Origin: Elysia chlorotica
Lineage: Eukaryota > Mollusca > Gastropoda > Plakobranchidae
Direction of reading: 5' to 3'
Length of the DNA stretch: 64,000 nt
Assembly: GCA_003991915.1 (NCBI GenBank)
Contig: RQTK01000286.1
Coordinates: forward strand, 452,971-516,970
Below, in pieces: positions 1-24,865 of the stretch. Positions within the stretch are counted from its first letter, which is position 1. Every line of letters begins with the position of its first letter. The translations under genes and the position numbers were made by a program. The notes under the pieces are model-generated. The model was given only the letters and a program-made list of their open reading frames with translations. It ran no database searches and was not told the origin of the DNA.

Positions 1-79
<79 letters not shown>
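1..79. repeat. (CT)n microsatellite at window edge
   Basis: Nearly pure CT dinucleotide run with one interruption at about 39; it continues off the left edge. Confidence 0.95.
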
Positions 80-82
<3 letters not shown>

Positions 83-261
83 CCCACCCCTGCGTTCTTT
101 TCATTTCTGATATCACGCTCACTCCCTCTCATTCTTCAGTGCTTGTCATTTCGTTTCTAGAACTTTACTGTATACCTTATGTTGTTTCGTTAGTGACGTA
201 CAGCTGCTAATACATAATTCTTTATGTGTTAATGAAAATGAAGGTATGGGTTGGTTATGAT

Positions 262-310
262 CTCTCTCTCTCTCTCTCTCTCTCCGTCTCTCTCTCTCTC
301 TCTCTCTCTC
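262..310. repeat. (TC)n microsatellite
   Basis: TC dinucleotide run with one CG interruption. Confidence 0.93.
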
Positions 311-1005
311 TTTTAAATCTCTCCATCAATTCTCCTGTAATCCCCCCCCCCTACTCGCCCCCCTTTCCACCGCTTCCTTTCTACATACAAGTTGTTTTCA
401 CGCCCTGTCAGCAGTTAGTTTCGGATCGAACATAATACAGCAGTGAGCCGAGGCACGGCCTTCGAGAGAGTGAGCGAAGCCGATCTCTAGCACGGATCAA
501 CTTGCACTCAAGACTTTCTTTGCCTACTTGTGGAATTCATTATACTATACGGCTATGGGGAAATAATGTATGATTTATATGTTTCTTTACTTTGGCTGAT
601 TGCATTTCTTCTTTCTTTTGTTTTTATTTTAGAACTGTTGCTACCGAAAAGGTGTTTTTTTTTATAAGTTGATGCACGTTTTTAAGAACTAGATGTATCT
701 ACGTTTCCCTTAAATGCGAAAAAAATTCAAATTCTAGAGCGGCACCTACTTTCCTTTATTTTTTACGGCCATGGGGAAAAACTTAGTTTACATCTGAATT
801 AGTAATATTTATTGGGTTTTGGGTTTATAAGTGATATGTAATTAATGCTTAAATCAGTGTGCCCATTGAAAAAAAATACAATTAAAGTGTTGTCAACGTT
901 GTATAATTAATCATTATTTTGGAACGTACCTATCTTTACCAAATAGCATTTTGAAAATAAGTGTGGTAGTACTAAGTAGCTCTGCTACATCTGATATTAA
1001 ATCTG

Positions 1006-1135
1006 AGACCTTCCATCCCCGAACTGTGCAGTAGCACACACATTTGCCGGACGCAAGTCTTGGGACTTGTATACAAAATAAGTCTTGCGGTTGACGTCGG
1101 AGGTTAATGAACACACTCAAACCAACTTTAGTTCA
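1006..1135 (+). repeat. Degenerate copy of the tRNA-SINE body
   Basis: Retains the family's order: gagacc...cc, gcagtagcacacac, acgcaagtcttgggac, an 'acaaaataag' segment, then gttgacgtcggagg and ...aaaccaac. Strongly diverged from the 6.5-7.1 kb copies. Confidence 0.5.
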
Positions 1136-1570
1136 AGCAAACCTGGCTGCAAACAACAACACGTCATTGCCAGGAGTTCCTCAAGATCATCCAGTTATAT
1201 ACAGCAGCGGGTCTGATCTGCCAATTAGTTTGTTATTGTCTATTCTACTTGAAGTGACATTCAATGAATGATTTGAAGTTTCTATCTGCATTTTTTTTAT
1301 ATGAAAGGAGCCAACTCAAAGAGGTTTTTCTGCGATCGAAAGGATCGTCAAATGATTATTGAATCGTACATCATTTTTAGACCTATAACGCAACTCCCCT
1401 AACACATACTGTGAGTTTTGTGTTTTTGATTCTTCCATTCACAGAAACCTTTTTACTTTGTTCTCTCAATGTTCTAAATCTACGCAGAACCCTGTTAACA
1501 TCACCTGACAAATACCACCTTGTGTCAAACTGCCGGTCGTAACGAAAGACCTTAAAAAGTTAGCAATTTG

Positions 1571-1880
1571 GGTTATCATTTCTACTGGTATAGAAGTTGA
1601 TGCTCGAGACCTGTTGTAACAAAAAGGGCTATCATTTCTACTAATATAAAAGTCGATGCTCGAGACCTGTTGTAACAAAAAGGGCTATCATTTCTACTGG
1701 TATAGAAGTTGATGCTCGAGACCTGTTGTAACAAAAAGGGCTATCATTTTTACTGATACAAAAGTCAATGCTTAAGATCTGTTGTAACAAGAAGAGCTAT
1801 CATTTCTACTGGTATAGAAGTTGATGCTCGAGACCTGTTGTAACAAGAAGAGCTATCATTTCTACTAATACAAAAGTCGA
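1571..1880. repeat. 56-bp minisatellite, about 5.5 copies
   Basis: The phrase ctatcatttctact recurs at a fixed 56-bp spacing (copies begin near 1571, 1627, 1683, 1739, 1795 and 1851). Each copy contains gatgctcgagacctgttg or a close variant. Copies differ at a few sites. Confidence 0.93.
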
Positions 1881-2517
1881 TTGTTCACGTGCATGGTCGC
1901 ACAGGGGGTGAGTCAATCTCGCATACTCACTCAAAACAGGTGTGCGTTTTAAGTTCCTTTAGTTCCCGTACACTCACCCACTTACCAGTGAGTTCAATCT
2001 TACTCGGACATGCCTGGGGTAGCTATCCTATTGAACACATGGAGCATTAATATGTTGTGGGGATTTTATAGACAACATCAATACAGAATCTTCACCTTGA
2101 GCTTGCAGCAAACCTGCAAAACTTACTGCAAGAAAATCATATTTGTTGATATTTTCTTACACATGTGTGTTTAAAACGTGCACTTAGATGGATGCATGGG
2201 TTAACAGCTTTATAGCAGTATAGGGTGGGATGTACTCAGTAAATAGGCCATCGATCATTGAGTAATTAATGGAACAAAAAAACAATTCTATAAATTGATC
2301 TGTCAAGGATATTAAATCGTAAGTACAATGACGAATACTTGTACATTAAGGGTCTGTATATTTGGCATACATTATATCATTCATACGTATTTGTGAAAAT
2401 TGGACTAATAACTAACTGTACAAATGCCTTGTTTTTTATGTCAGAAAGTCTACATGAAATTGAAATGTATGATAGTTTGTAGTGTTAGGAGAAAATTGAC
2501 TGAGATAGAGACACAGA

Positions 2518-2518
2518 C

Positions 2519-2549
<31 letters not shown>

Positions 2550-2558
2550 GAGACAGAC

Positions 2559-2591
<33 letters not shown>

Positions 2592-2607
2592 GAGGAGTGA
2601 GAGAGAC

Positions 2608-2688
<81 letters not shown>

Positions 2689-2692
2689 TAGA
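2518..2692. repeat. (GA)n / (GACA)n compound microsatellite
   Basis: Alternating GA runs lead into a long GACA tetranucleotide run. The Leu/Ser/Cys/Val-repeat reading frames across it are artefacts of the repeat. Confidence 0.95.
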
Positions 2693-3508
2693 GACAGAGT
2701 ATGTCTTTCGGAATAAAAGAGTGAATAATATAAAAAGGTAATGAAAAAAAGCAGAAGGGGAAAATTTGGTATATACCACAGGGTTCTATTATTAGCACTA
2801 TTAATCGACATAGACCCCTATGTGGTATATACACAACGTGGGAGTTCTTAATACGGCTTATTGTACCGCATCCTTGCGTGATTTTTTTGTAAAATACTTA
2901 TTTTATATCAGCATGTTTCACTGAATCACTCCAGTCAAAACTAAAGTTACGACATAAAAAATGTATTCAGAAACCAAGCCTTGCTTTCTTATCGATAATT
3001 TCGATTTAAAGTTTTTTTGTAATGTTTTTATCATAAATGCTTCTGATTTTTTTAATTAGTATATACAGTGGGATAAACTACCCAATTGAAAGTATTATAC
3101 TCATTTCCCCCACCCAAAAATCATACGAAACGCATTCCACTAAGCATTGTATGTGATCGACCAACCTTCAGTGACATTTTCCCATCATGCGAGGAGGAGG
3201 GAATCGTGCATTCGAGTGACTCATTTTGCATCGATTTCCTAGATGTGCGACCTGAATTATGAAACGATTGACATTCAAATCTCCCCGTTTCGTGATGATG
3301 CCGTGCCGCTGATAGGCTTAGGTCGAAGGTCTAGAGCAAAAGAATGCTAAATGCTCTCTTAAACGCTTTGCAGTTAGAATCATATACCTAACAAACCGCG
3401 AGTTGATTTCGTCGGACACGCTCAATTTGTTTTTCGGTTGTTGTTTTTCTTTCTGTGATAGCTTGCAGTGCATTTTAAGTTTCTGAAAAAAGTTATTAGC
3501 ATTTATCC

Positions 3509-3515
3509 GAGAGAT

Positions 3516-3560
<45 letters not shown>
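3509..3560. repeat. (GA)n microsatellite
   Basis: GA dinucleotide run with a few interruptions at its start. Confidence 0.94.
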
Positions 3561-3563
<3 letters not shown>

Positions 3564-3827
3564 GATTACGTGGATACTGTAGAAATGTAATATATTGCAA
3601 CGTAAATACATTATTTTAAAAACACTAAAGGAGGCTATATTTAGATAAAAAGTAGGAGGATCCTAACAAATATTTTAACTCTTTCAGTGTAGTCTCCAAG
3701 GGTTTAGTGAGTACAACGATACATAAACTTAAACCTCCGACTAAGTGTAGTTTTTAATATTAAACATTATCATTAGTCCTGGGTGTAAGCTTACAACACC
3801 GTAGCGCATACGTTTACAACACCTGGT

Positions 3828-3972
3828 GTTTGTGATGGTATCTCCCCCACCCCACCGTTTCCCTGTCTCGTGTGTGGCAGCACATAAAATTCTCAGACGT
3901 CAGTCTTGGGGTCCGCCCACAATATAGCATATACAGTTCTGACGTTGGACGTTAAACCAACTTAACTACAAC
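3828..3972 (+). repeat. SINE body copy
   Basis: Contains gtgtggcagcacataaaatt, ctcagacgtcagtcttgggg, and ends gacgttggacgttaaaccaa. This is the plus-orientation form of the family seen inverted at 6.4-7.2 kb. No clear tRNA-like head is attached. Confidence 0.75.
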
Positions 3973-4426
3973 TACTTGCAAGGAAGCTGAGACCGAGGAA
4001 GCTAATTTAGTTTAGGAAAGTGTATGAGTGCACGTTTTCTTCATTAACCACCGCCACGATATCTTTCCTTTGCGTCACTCGTTTGTTATTGAAAAGTACA
4101 ATTGTTCCAAAATCGAGACAAAAAGCTTGCTGCAGCACGAAACTTACAGTTGTTTTAAAAGGTTAGAAAAATGAATATTCACTGTATTGGTGCTAATGAA
4201 ATAGTCAAACTTCAATTCAACATTCGACTCCCCTTTAAATTATAAAGAGACCGTTATGACCTTGGTTTACCGGCCTTACGTCACAATCCAGAAAATACCA
4301 AGCCCATTAAATTGATTTATTGGGGAAGGGGGTTATTTTTATTTTGTTTTTAATGGAAGCATCCGCTATATTTTTACATATTTCGATTCACCGAAGAGAT
4401 AGACGCATGTCTGTTTCTTTCTTTAT

Positions 4427-4551
<125 letters not shown>

Positions 4552-4714
4552 AACAATCACCATCATCATGATATTTAAAGTAAATTACTATTATCCTTCT
4601 GACAAATTATTCACATAGAAAATAATCTTTTAACTGTATTATTTTTTTCGTGTTTTCGTCGAAACGAACTTAGTTACCTGTTTCAGTAATTCCTTCATAA
4701 CGATGCTTCAAAAG

Positions 4715-4971
4715 AAACTTAAACCAATATAACACAACAATGGTCATGATTATTTAATAATTAACAACAAAATCATCTATGTTTGGTGGCTTTTCAGGTT
4801 ACCATCCTTCATTTCCAATTTAAAAATGTGTTATGCAATAAGACGCATAACACAGTTTTAAATTGGAAAAAAAGGATGGTACCGGTAACCTGAAAAACTA
4901 CCAAATACAGATAATTTTGTTGTGAATTAATAAATAATCATGATCATTGTTGTGTTATATTGGTTTCAGTT
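4715..4971. mobile_element. Foldback / MITE-like palindrome of ~257 bp
   Basis: The two halves are near-perfect reverse complements: the left end reads aaaccaatataacacaacaa and the right end ttgttgtgttatattggttt. The arms are over 110 bp each, meeting around gttatgcaataagacgcataac at about 4836-4855. There is no coding capacity. This architecture is typical of foldback elements or long-TIR MITEs; the family is unknown. Confidence 0.8.
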
Positions 4972-5180
4972 CGCGTTCGGTCTATTTCGTTTTATTCCTA
5001 AAGATATAATACGCATTAAATAATTTATACAATTATATTTTTTATATAATCATTTTCTAATAGGCAATATAACGAAAGTAACATTCCCCTTTGTTCGCGG
5101 TCCTCATTTTATGCTGCGTTAAGCTAGATAAAAGGTTGAGTTTTTAACACAAAAGAAAGTATAAATAAACTTGAGTTATT

Positions 5181-5318
5181 TACACTATTACGGTTATTGC
5201 ACTGCTTGTACGTTACAAAAATCGTATTCCTACGTGGGAGCTAACTATAATTTTACACTGTTGTATTGCTTGTACGTTGCCGGTACAAAAATCGTATTCC
5301 TACGTGGGAGCTAACTTT
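5181..5318. repeat. Two-copy ~70-bp tandem repeat
   Basis: The segment with tacgtgggagctaact and atcgtattcc appears twice in direct order, with a short gccggt insertion in the second copy. Confidence 0.85.
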
Positions 5319-6228
5319 AATCATGAATGTTTATTCTGATATTAACCTCAATAACACCGAATGTGCTCTTTGAGACTGAGCAGTATGACTATAATGAGAA
5401 ATGGGTGGTGTTTTATATTGTAAGGTCCTTCCCTATTTCTCATACAAAAAAAAATTCCTTAAAGTTGGTGTATTTATTTATATACAATGCGTGTGACATA
5501 TCTCAGCTATAATAAATGAGCACACTTTTTTGTTTTATCAGAAGGCCTGCATGTATTTTTTCAAATCTAACTCGCACTATGATCGTTACCTGGATGGTTT
5601 CCTTGTAAACCAACACAATTCTTTAAATTAAAGGGAATGCTCAGTCCACCAACCTCAAGCTTTAGGATAGCTAACTTAGCTGTATCTATATCTGGAGCTA
5701 TATCTGTTGCTCTGTGATTAAATGCTCACTTTATAATTATGTTTCGTGGTAAGCGATTTTGCCAATAATATCGATTACTTTGAATTCTTATCATTTAAGC
5801 CCGGGCTTGCCTTTCTTTGGTTAATTTGATGATGAGAAAAGATAAAGTCATGTGCGTCGATACAATTTTGATGTCGATAAAAGACTTGTGCGTTGATCGC
5901 AATTTGGTATAGAGAGAAGAGATCTAGAACCAATTATTTAATTTGATAAAAACTTGTTCGTTCATCCAATTTTGGTGCAGAGATATGTGTGTGCATCACA
6001 ATATGGTGTAGAAAACAAACAGGCATGTTACAGATGTGGGCACACTTTGATATCAACTGTTACTGTGGACTGGGTATATACATATAGGCCTATCTAACTT
6101 ACTTACCAATGTACTTTGATCACAATGGGATGGAGAGAATCGACCCTGAACCAACATGCGTTGATCGCACTATACTATACAAAATGAAAACAACAATGTA
6201 CTAATTTTTTCTCTCTCTCTTCTTTCAG

Positions 6229-18087
<11,859 letters not shown>

Positions 18088-20740
18088 GCATGTCTTAAAG
18101 CCTCTCTGTCTATTATTACTATGTATACATACGTATATAAATATATATAATTTACCCACTCTTTTCTAAACATTTGTTTATAAATGACAGAACACTAAAA
18201 AAAACAATGCTAATGGTGTTGAGATGGCCAGTGATTACAAGTTGTGCGCTGTGCGAGTTGGTGTGTTCTCTAGATGGAGCTGTATGTGGAATGTGCATGT
18301 GAGCTTAGATTGTAGTCAATGAACATGCCAACTTTTGTCTGATCAATTTGAGTTCATATCATTTATGAGTATTGAGGAACTTTAGGCTGAGCCTAAAATG
18401 TTTTCTCTCTGAACCAATTTACAACAGTTAGAGTACCTCCATGGCTTTGCTCATCACCTTCTTTTACAATTATAACTGATGTAATTATAATTTATGACAC
18501 TGGCAAACTATTTTCGCTTTATCTGTATTAGTCAGGTTTAGCAGAAGTCTGCCAGGAAGTTGTCAGGTTAGTCACTGATCTGAGAAGTTTGTTTTTGTGT
18601 CTGAACTAGCTATCAGATAAAAACTTCATCAATACAGATCATGTAAGGTGTTGCATGCTATGGCCATTTTTAGAGCTAATTCTACCTACTTGCCTTTGTA
18701 AACAAGCTCTTCTTGAGCTAAGGTCTGAGCTTTTCTTTCTTTTGTTTTTCTAAAAAAATGTTTGTCAAAATACACAATTTATTCTTAATTTTTCATCATT
18801 TAAAATTGCTACTAAACATGACTGGAAGTTTTCTTAAAATAAACTCAGCTGCTTTGAAGATGTTAACAAACTTTCTTACTCCATTTTGAAGAATATTTCT
18901 TCACAAACAAAACTCAAAAGATTACTAGAGCTGCAATAACTAGTTAAGGCTTAAAAAATGTATGTCATTTCTTATTCTCACTCTCAATCAGTCAACTTTA
19001 AGTAGTAGAATATTTAAAATATGTTTGTCACATTGACATTTGTCTCGGTTTGGTCAAAATTTCAACCTATGGGAGAGAAAAAGAATAAGGAAAGGCAAAA
19101 ACTTAAAGAAGTAACAAAGAATTTAGTCCCATATGATATCACTTTTTTATCTTTTATTATTAGTACCATCATGATTTCTATTATTATTAATATAAATTTT
19201 TTTTTTATATTATCTTTGCGAAATACACTTTGTTAAATAATACTATTATTTTGTTGCTTTTGAGGTGGTTTTTTTTATTCATTTTTTTACCTTGTTGTTC
19301 ATATAGGCAAATGGATTTCCATGTTTGTATTTTGTATTAAATTAGTGTCCCTTTTTTTAATAAGTTGGATGTGACCTAAAAACTTTTGAAAAGGCATCCA
19401 GTTGTTTGGTTTTTTTTTCGTTTTTGTTTTTTTATAAATCTGCTCTCAAGATTTCCTCGTCATTTAAAATTCTAGTCATCTAATTGATTTCTATGTTTAA
19501 TTTTATTTTATGTACTGCACTTACAATGTCTTCTTGCTTTTTAATGCTCAGTTTGATTGTTTTCTAATATTTCTTCTTTTTTTTTTTTTTTTTTATAAAA
19601 CGACATCAAATTTTCTTTTAAGTATTGTGACAGTTAAATCATTAAGGATATTTTTTCTCATTTTCATTTATGCTAAAAGTTATAGTACCTAACTTTATCA
19701 GTCCTAAATAGATCCATAATTTCTGTATGGATGAGAGTTCTTATGTTTCAAATTCAGTTGCTCAGGAGTGGAGTAACTCAATTGGCTCACAAAATTTTTA
19801 AAGAAATCAATCATAATTATATTTTTATAGTTCAAACATTTTTGTACCAATAAATGCTTTTTGGTTACTTATTATTTTTTTCATTGAAATGTTGAAATTG
19901 TTTCATTCATTATTAGCAACACAGTCTTTATTTTTTTCTTATTCATTGTATGCATTTAGTGTTGAAGATAACATACAGTCAATATCTATCATGGTGGAGG
20001 TAGAACCTTGAAGGTTTGAAATGTGTGCACTAATGTGGATGTGTGTATACATGATAATCTGCAAGCCTATTGATTTTTTGCTATGCTTTTTTCTGCATCT
20101 AGTGTCTGTGACTAGCTTGAAAATTTTACATAACTTTGCATTGGTTGTATGTGTGCACTTCCCACATGATGTAACAGATATGACTATTATTATTATGGTG
20201 GTTATAATTTGTACATGTATAACTATTATCTCAATTTCTTTTTAAGATATATGGTTTTTGACAGGCACATGAATGTATGAATTCAATTGGTTTGCATCAA
20301 GGTCTTACGAAATGAACGCTTCAACTTGTAGAATTGCACAATGTTTTGGACATATTATGTAGCCATGATAAACTTTCTTTACCAAATAACTTTGATATCT
20401 GTATCTTAACAAATATGTAGGTCACTCAAGATGTCTATGTATGAGTTTCTGTAGGTGAATTAATGATATTTGTGTGTATTAGGTAAATTCATGTTTGGGT
20501 TTTCTGTTGGTTTACTTTTCTTTGTTTTTATTTAATCATTAACTTATTACCATATAATTACCATTTTCTTAATTGTCATTGTTACTGTTGCTCTTGTTTT
20601 TGTTGTTGCTGCTGTTGTCATTAATATGCTCGTTTTTTTCCCCCCGAAGTATTTCGTTTTGCATATGATCATCTCAGTCCTTTTATCACTATCATTTTCA
20701 AATTCAACAATATGAAAATAAATTTGTGAAGGTTGATATT
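18088..20740 (+). other. Probable Galpha-o 3' UTR with candidate polyA signals
   Basis: T-rich sequence with no coding exon follows the stop. AATAAA hexamers occur at 19849-19854 and 20717-20722, the latter followed by a tttgtgaaggttg GT-rich stretch. The true cleavage site cannot be fixed from sequence alone. Confidence 0.4.
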
Positions 20741-21665
20741 ACTATTCACATTTTCTTTATACTTTAATTCATCATGCCCTATAGATCACCAAATTAAATA
20801 TTTCTACTGTGTTAGTAAATTTCCAAAAATTACTTTAAATGAAAAAGATAATAGAAAAGAAAAGAAATGGGTGAAACATTTTAAAATTGCCAAGGTATTT
20901 ACATAGTACCTTTACTATTTTACCATTTTGCGTTTAGATAGGATGAAAAATGCACAAGTTTTGCTTGCACTCATGTTCACATTTTTTTTCTTATTAGTTT
21001 CTCCTACAAAAATTCATGTTCATTTTCAATCACTGCTGTCTTACCTGCCATCAGTGTGAAATCAAGAAGGCCTACTGTATTTGCTCTCTTCAATTCGGTA
21101 GAAATTAGTTGACAGTCTCAAACAATTTCTTCTAGGAGAAAAACGGTGCTCATAGGATTTTGGCTAAATGACATCTGGAAAAGATCTAAGAAATTTGTAA
21201 GGAAAAAACAGACTGATTATAGTTACCCGCTGTTGGCCTACTTTATGCAAAAGATGTATTATTGCATTTGTGATGCTATTTATAGATGCAGAAATTTAAC
21301 GTCAAATCTTACATATTGACAAGATTCTCAAATCTGTCGCTAAAGCTAAACAATGTATCATCGGAAGAAATACATTAATTTAAATGTAGGCCTTACATTA
21401 AATTGAAATCAGTGTTATTCTCTGATAGGCTTGAAGAATAAGTTTTAAGAGTTTAGTTTATTTTATCCTGTGGTGGGTTTAGAGATGGCTGCTATGCTCA
21501 CAATCATTTTTGGTCAATTTTCAATATTGTCACATTATCAATATACATGCTCTCTAATATCTATTTGCATGATTGTGAATGTGGCATGTATTGAAAGCTG
21601 CTAAAGAGGAATATGCATGAAGGCTTTAAGAGCATCAATGTGAGACAGGGTGCACACGCGCGTGC

Positions 21666-21667
<2 letters not shown>

Positions 21668-21711
<44 letters not shown>
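21668..21711. repeat. (GA)n microsatellite
   Basis: Pure GA run immediately left of the duplicated CNEP1R1 exon segment. Confidence 0.95.
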
Positions 21712-21712
<1 letters not shown>

Positions 21713-21716
<4 letters not shown>

Positions 21717-21973
21717 GGAACCCATTCTTACACTAGATCTAGATATAGTCTAGATTCTAGTCCCAGTCCCTGTTTACCTTCCGTTTGATCAGCCATGATA
21801 TCCTGAAGTATGGAGCATTCGGTAGACTTTACAATGTAAATCTGGATCTAGAGTTAAATTTTAAATTCTAAGAATGTTAGATTTTATGTTCTTTTGCATC
21901 GAATCTAATAGGGCTTAGCGTTAAGTCGATCTAAATCTAAATCTAGATCTATCTTCTATACTAGATCCAGTAG
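21713..21973 (-). pseudogene. Displaced copy of CNEP1R1 first exon and flanks
   Basis: Almost identical to 32974-33236 across about 260 bp. It includes the minus-strand ATG (21796-21794), the six-codon MADQTE frame and the gtaaac donor after 21778. It lies 11.26 kb away, downstream of the gene's last exon, so it cannot serve the annotated CNEP1R1 copy. Differences cluster at the right-hand end. Confidence 0.9.
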
Positions 21974-23693
21974 ACAGAGAGAGAGACAGAGAAAGGGGAG
22001 ACAGAGAGAGAAAGGGGTAATCCCTTGTCTTTGAGAAGTTGCATTTTTTGGCACTTTTGCACTCTTAGTCTTACAGACTTGTTTCTTTATTTCTCTCCTT
22101 TTTTTTACATTACTTGCAGAACTATGTAGCTTTGTAACTGTGAATATATCATATTTATATTTGAATGTGTTCATTTGTACTTTGTTGTTCGTGTTTGAAA
22201 ATTGTGAGCATGTATTATATGTAAAAAACGTCTGTCTGTGCAATTATTCATCATTAGGCTAAAGGGGTCTCTTATTTTTTATTTATAAAAGTAATTTGCT
22301 ATTTTTTGTTTTGACTGAATTTAAAATTATTGATATAAAATTTATAAGCATCTGACAATTTTTGTTACCCCTTTAATTGCCTTCTTTCAATCTTTTCAAT
22401 AATTCCCCTTCTCCTTTGTTCTCTTATATCTGTCTGTCTTAATCTTTCTTGCTCTGCAATATTGTCTCACATAAGAGTAATATTATGAATGTAACCTATA
22501 TGAACACAAGCGTTGATAATTTTATAAAGTGATATAAAATGATATGTAACTTTTTTTCATTTGCAACTTTTATGGGAGAAAATGGCTAAGATTGAAATGT
22601 GTCTTGCTTAGTGTCACATGAAAATAATCATTAATTTGTGTATTTTATTAAATGTTTAACAGCACAGGCAAAAGATCCGTCTCAATTCAAGATAGATCTA
22701 TGTAAAATGGGAGTGGATCAGAAATTCTGCTTTTCTTTTATCTTACATGTTCACTTTCTTTTAAATAGTGGACATAATTGATGCATCCTTTTGCTGTGTG
22801 TAAGGAAGGCTTGATCTTAAAAAAAAAAAAAAAAAAGAAAGAAGGAAATCCAAAAAATTAATAATTTTGACCTGTTTTGGATGCTTCTCATAACCATTAG
22901 GGAATGCCGAACATTCATTGAAAAAATAATCCTTAGATGCCTTAAATGCAAAAGGATATCAATGAATTATGTTGTCAACAAGAATTAGAAATGTATGAAA
23001 CAATGATGGACAGATATAATTTAACTTCATGCTGAATTTTTCAGTTCTATTGACTGGAATTCAAAGGCAACTTATTGTAGCATTTCATGTTCAGAAAAAA
23101 ACAAAAACATAAAGATAATAAAGAGGCCTAAAAGCAGAATGATTTTGTTTGTATCATGGTGTTCTAATTTTATTCAGGCCAGGCCAAAGTTTTTATAAAT
23201 CTCGTTTGAAATTTGGCAATGTGTTGGAACTGTAACAGAAAAAGTGAATGTATAGCTCAATCATACACACATAAATTAGAGACCAACAAGTGTGAAAGAA
23301 AGAGTACAGTCTAAATGTCAGCTTTGGTAAACTTGTAACACAACACTTTGTTTTAAAGAGCAAGAGGGGAAAGAAAGATACATTAGGTTGCGTACAATAA
23401 ATGTTCATCATTACCATTATTATTATTATAATAATTATATTTACTAGGTACTACTTTATGATTTCAGCATGTTTTCAGTGCAATTTGTTCTCTATGTGTA
23501 GGTGTTCAACTCTTCTCGCATTCACTCCTGCCCAACACTATCATTATCATTATAATCTTCTTATACAAAACCCACTTAGGTAGTGCTGAATTTAAAGATG
23601 GAACATTAAGACAGATAATTTATAACAGTTGCATGAATACGGAGGTTGTTAGCACATACTGCATGTGGATGCAGTAACGGTGATGATCACAGC

Positions 23694-23694
<1 letters not shown>

Positions 23695-23747
<53 letters not shown>
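23695..23747. repeat. (AAT)n microsatellite
   Basis: AAT trinucleotide run. Confidence 0.95.
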
Positions 23748-23913
23748 TATAATAAGAAAAGATGATGATGATACCAATTACAAAATAACAAAAACATAAA
23801 TAATCAGTGGTGATAGAAACTTTTAAAGAAAATAAGTTACAGTTATGTAATTTTTTAAGTAATATTTCTGTTTTGTTTGTTTTTTTACTGCAAACCGTAT
23901 ATTATGAATTGCA

Positions 23914-23915
<2 letters not shown>

Positions 23916-23986
<71 letters not shown>
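23916..23986. repeat. (ATT)n microsatellite
   Basis: ATT run; the poly-leucine frame across it is an artefact. Confidence 0.95.
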
Positions 23987-23987
<1 letters not shown>

Positions 23988-24704
23988 TCATACTGGTAGT
24001 AAAAAGTAATGTGGAAACAGTACCATTATTTCTCTAAATTGTATCTATTTAATATTGTAATTTGTGTATTTCCTGCAACAATAGACAATATGAAGAAAGA
24101 AAGTTAGATTCGTGCAAAAGCCTAGCTCAAACCAAAAAAGAATGATTATGCCCAAGTGTAAAACAATGGAATGAAAGGAACATCTCTAGTCAAGGTGCAA
24201 TATATTCTGACAAATATTTAATGATGCCAGAAACATTCGTAGTGCATTTGCAATTTAGAAATAGCATCAAACAGTAAAGATAAGTCTTTTACATGTTTTA
24301 ATCATAGACTGTGCAATAAGATGACAGATTGATGGTCATGTTTGCAATTTTTTTTCTTCTTTTTGTCATTTTTTAAAACATTGTTTCCATCATCTGTGCA
24401 CGTCTTAGGACTACAGTCAGCAGGACACAGGCCCCACTTCAACCATGACTACATCTTCTTCTTCTGATATGTCTGAGACTTAGACTTCTTCTATCTATAC
24501 CACCATTTCTATCACTACTGCCACGACTGCTATACTGTACTTTTACAACAACCTTATCATTTTCAGCAGGAAATAAACTCTCAAACTTTCACAATAATTC
24601 CTCTTAGTCTTTTTTGTTTTTGTTTTGTTTAATTTGAGACTTGCAGTTTTGTTGGTCATTGTTTTATGACAGTGTCTTTCCGAGTTGATAGAACTTGCAT
24701 CGAG

Positions 24705-24865
24705 TTTGTTGCTTAGCATCATACGACACCACTGTATAGGATATATTGTAAACGGATTCCAATACCTATGTCTGACAATTTTACGTACTGCCACACAAGA
24801 GACAGTGCGGGGATACCATGACTCCTGCTCCTGTCTTAGCCGACCACATTATAATAATGCCAACG
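24705..24865 (-). repeat. SINE body copy
   Basis: Retains tactgccacacaagagacag, gataccatgactcctg and gaccacattataat, the order of the inverted body. The head side is eroded. Confidence 0.7.

Noticed and set aside
1571-1880. CRISPR-like array
   Set aside because: Units are contiguous 56-bp repeats without unique spacers, in eukaryotic DNA.
2436-2834. Open frames of Leu/Ser/Cys/Val repeats
   Set aside because: They are translations of GA/GACA microsatellites; the same applies near 8.1-8.8, 10.1, 33.6, 59.2 and 59.7 kb.
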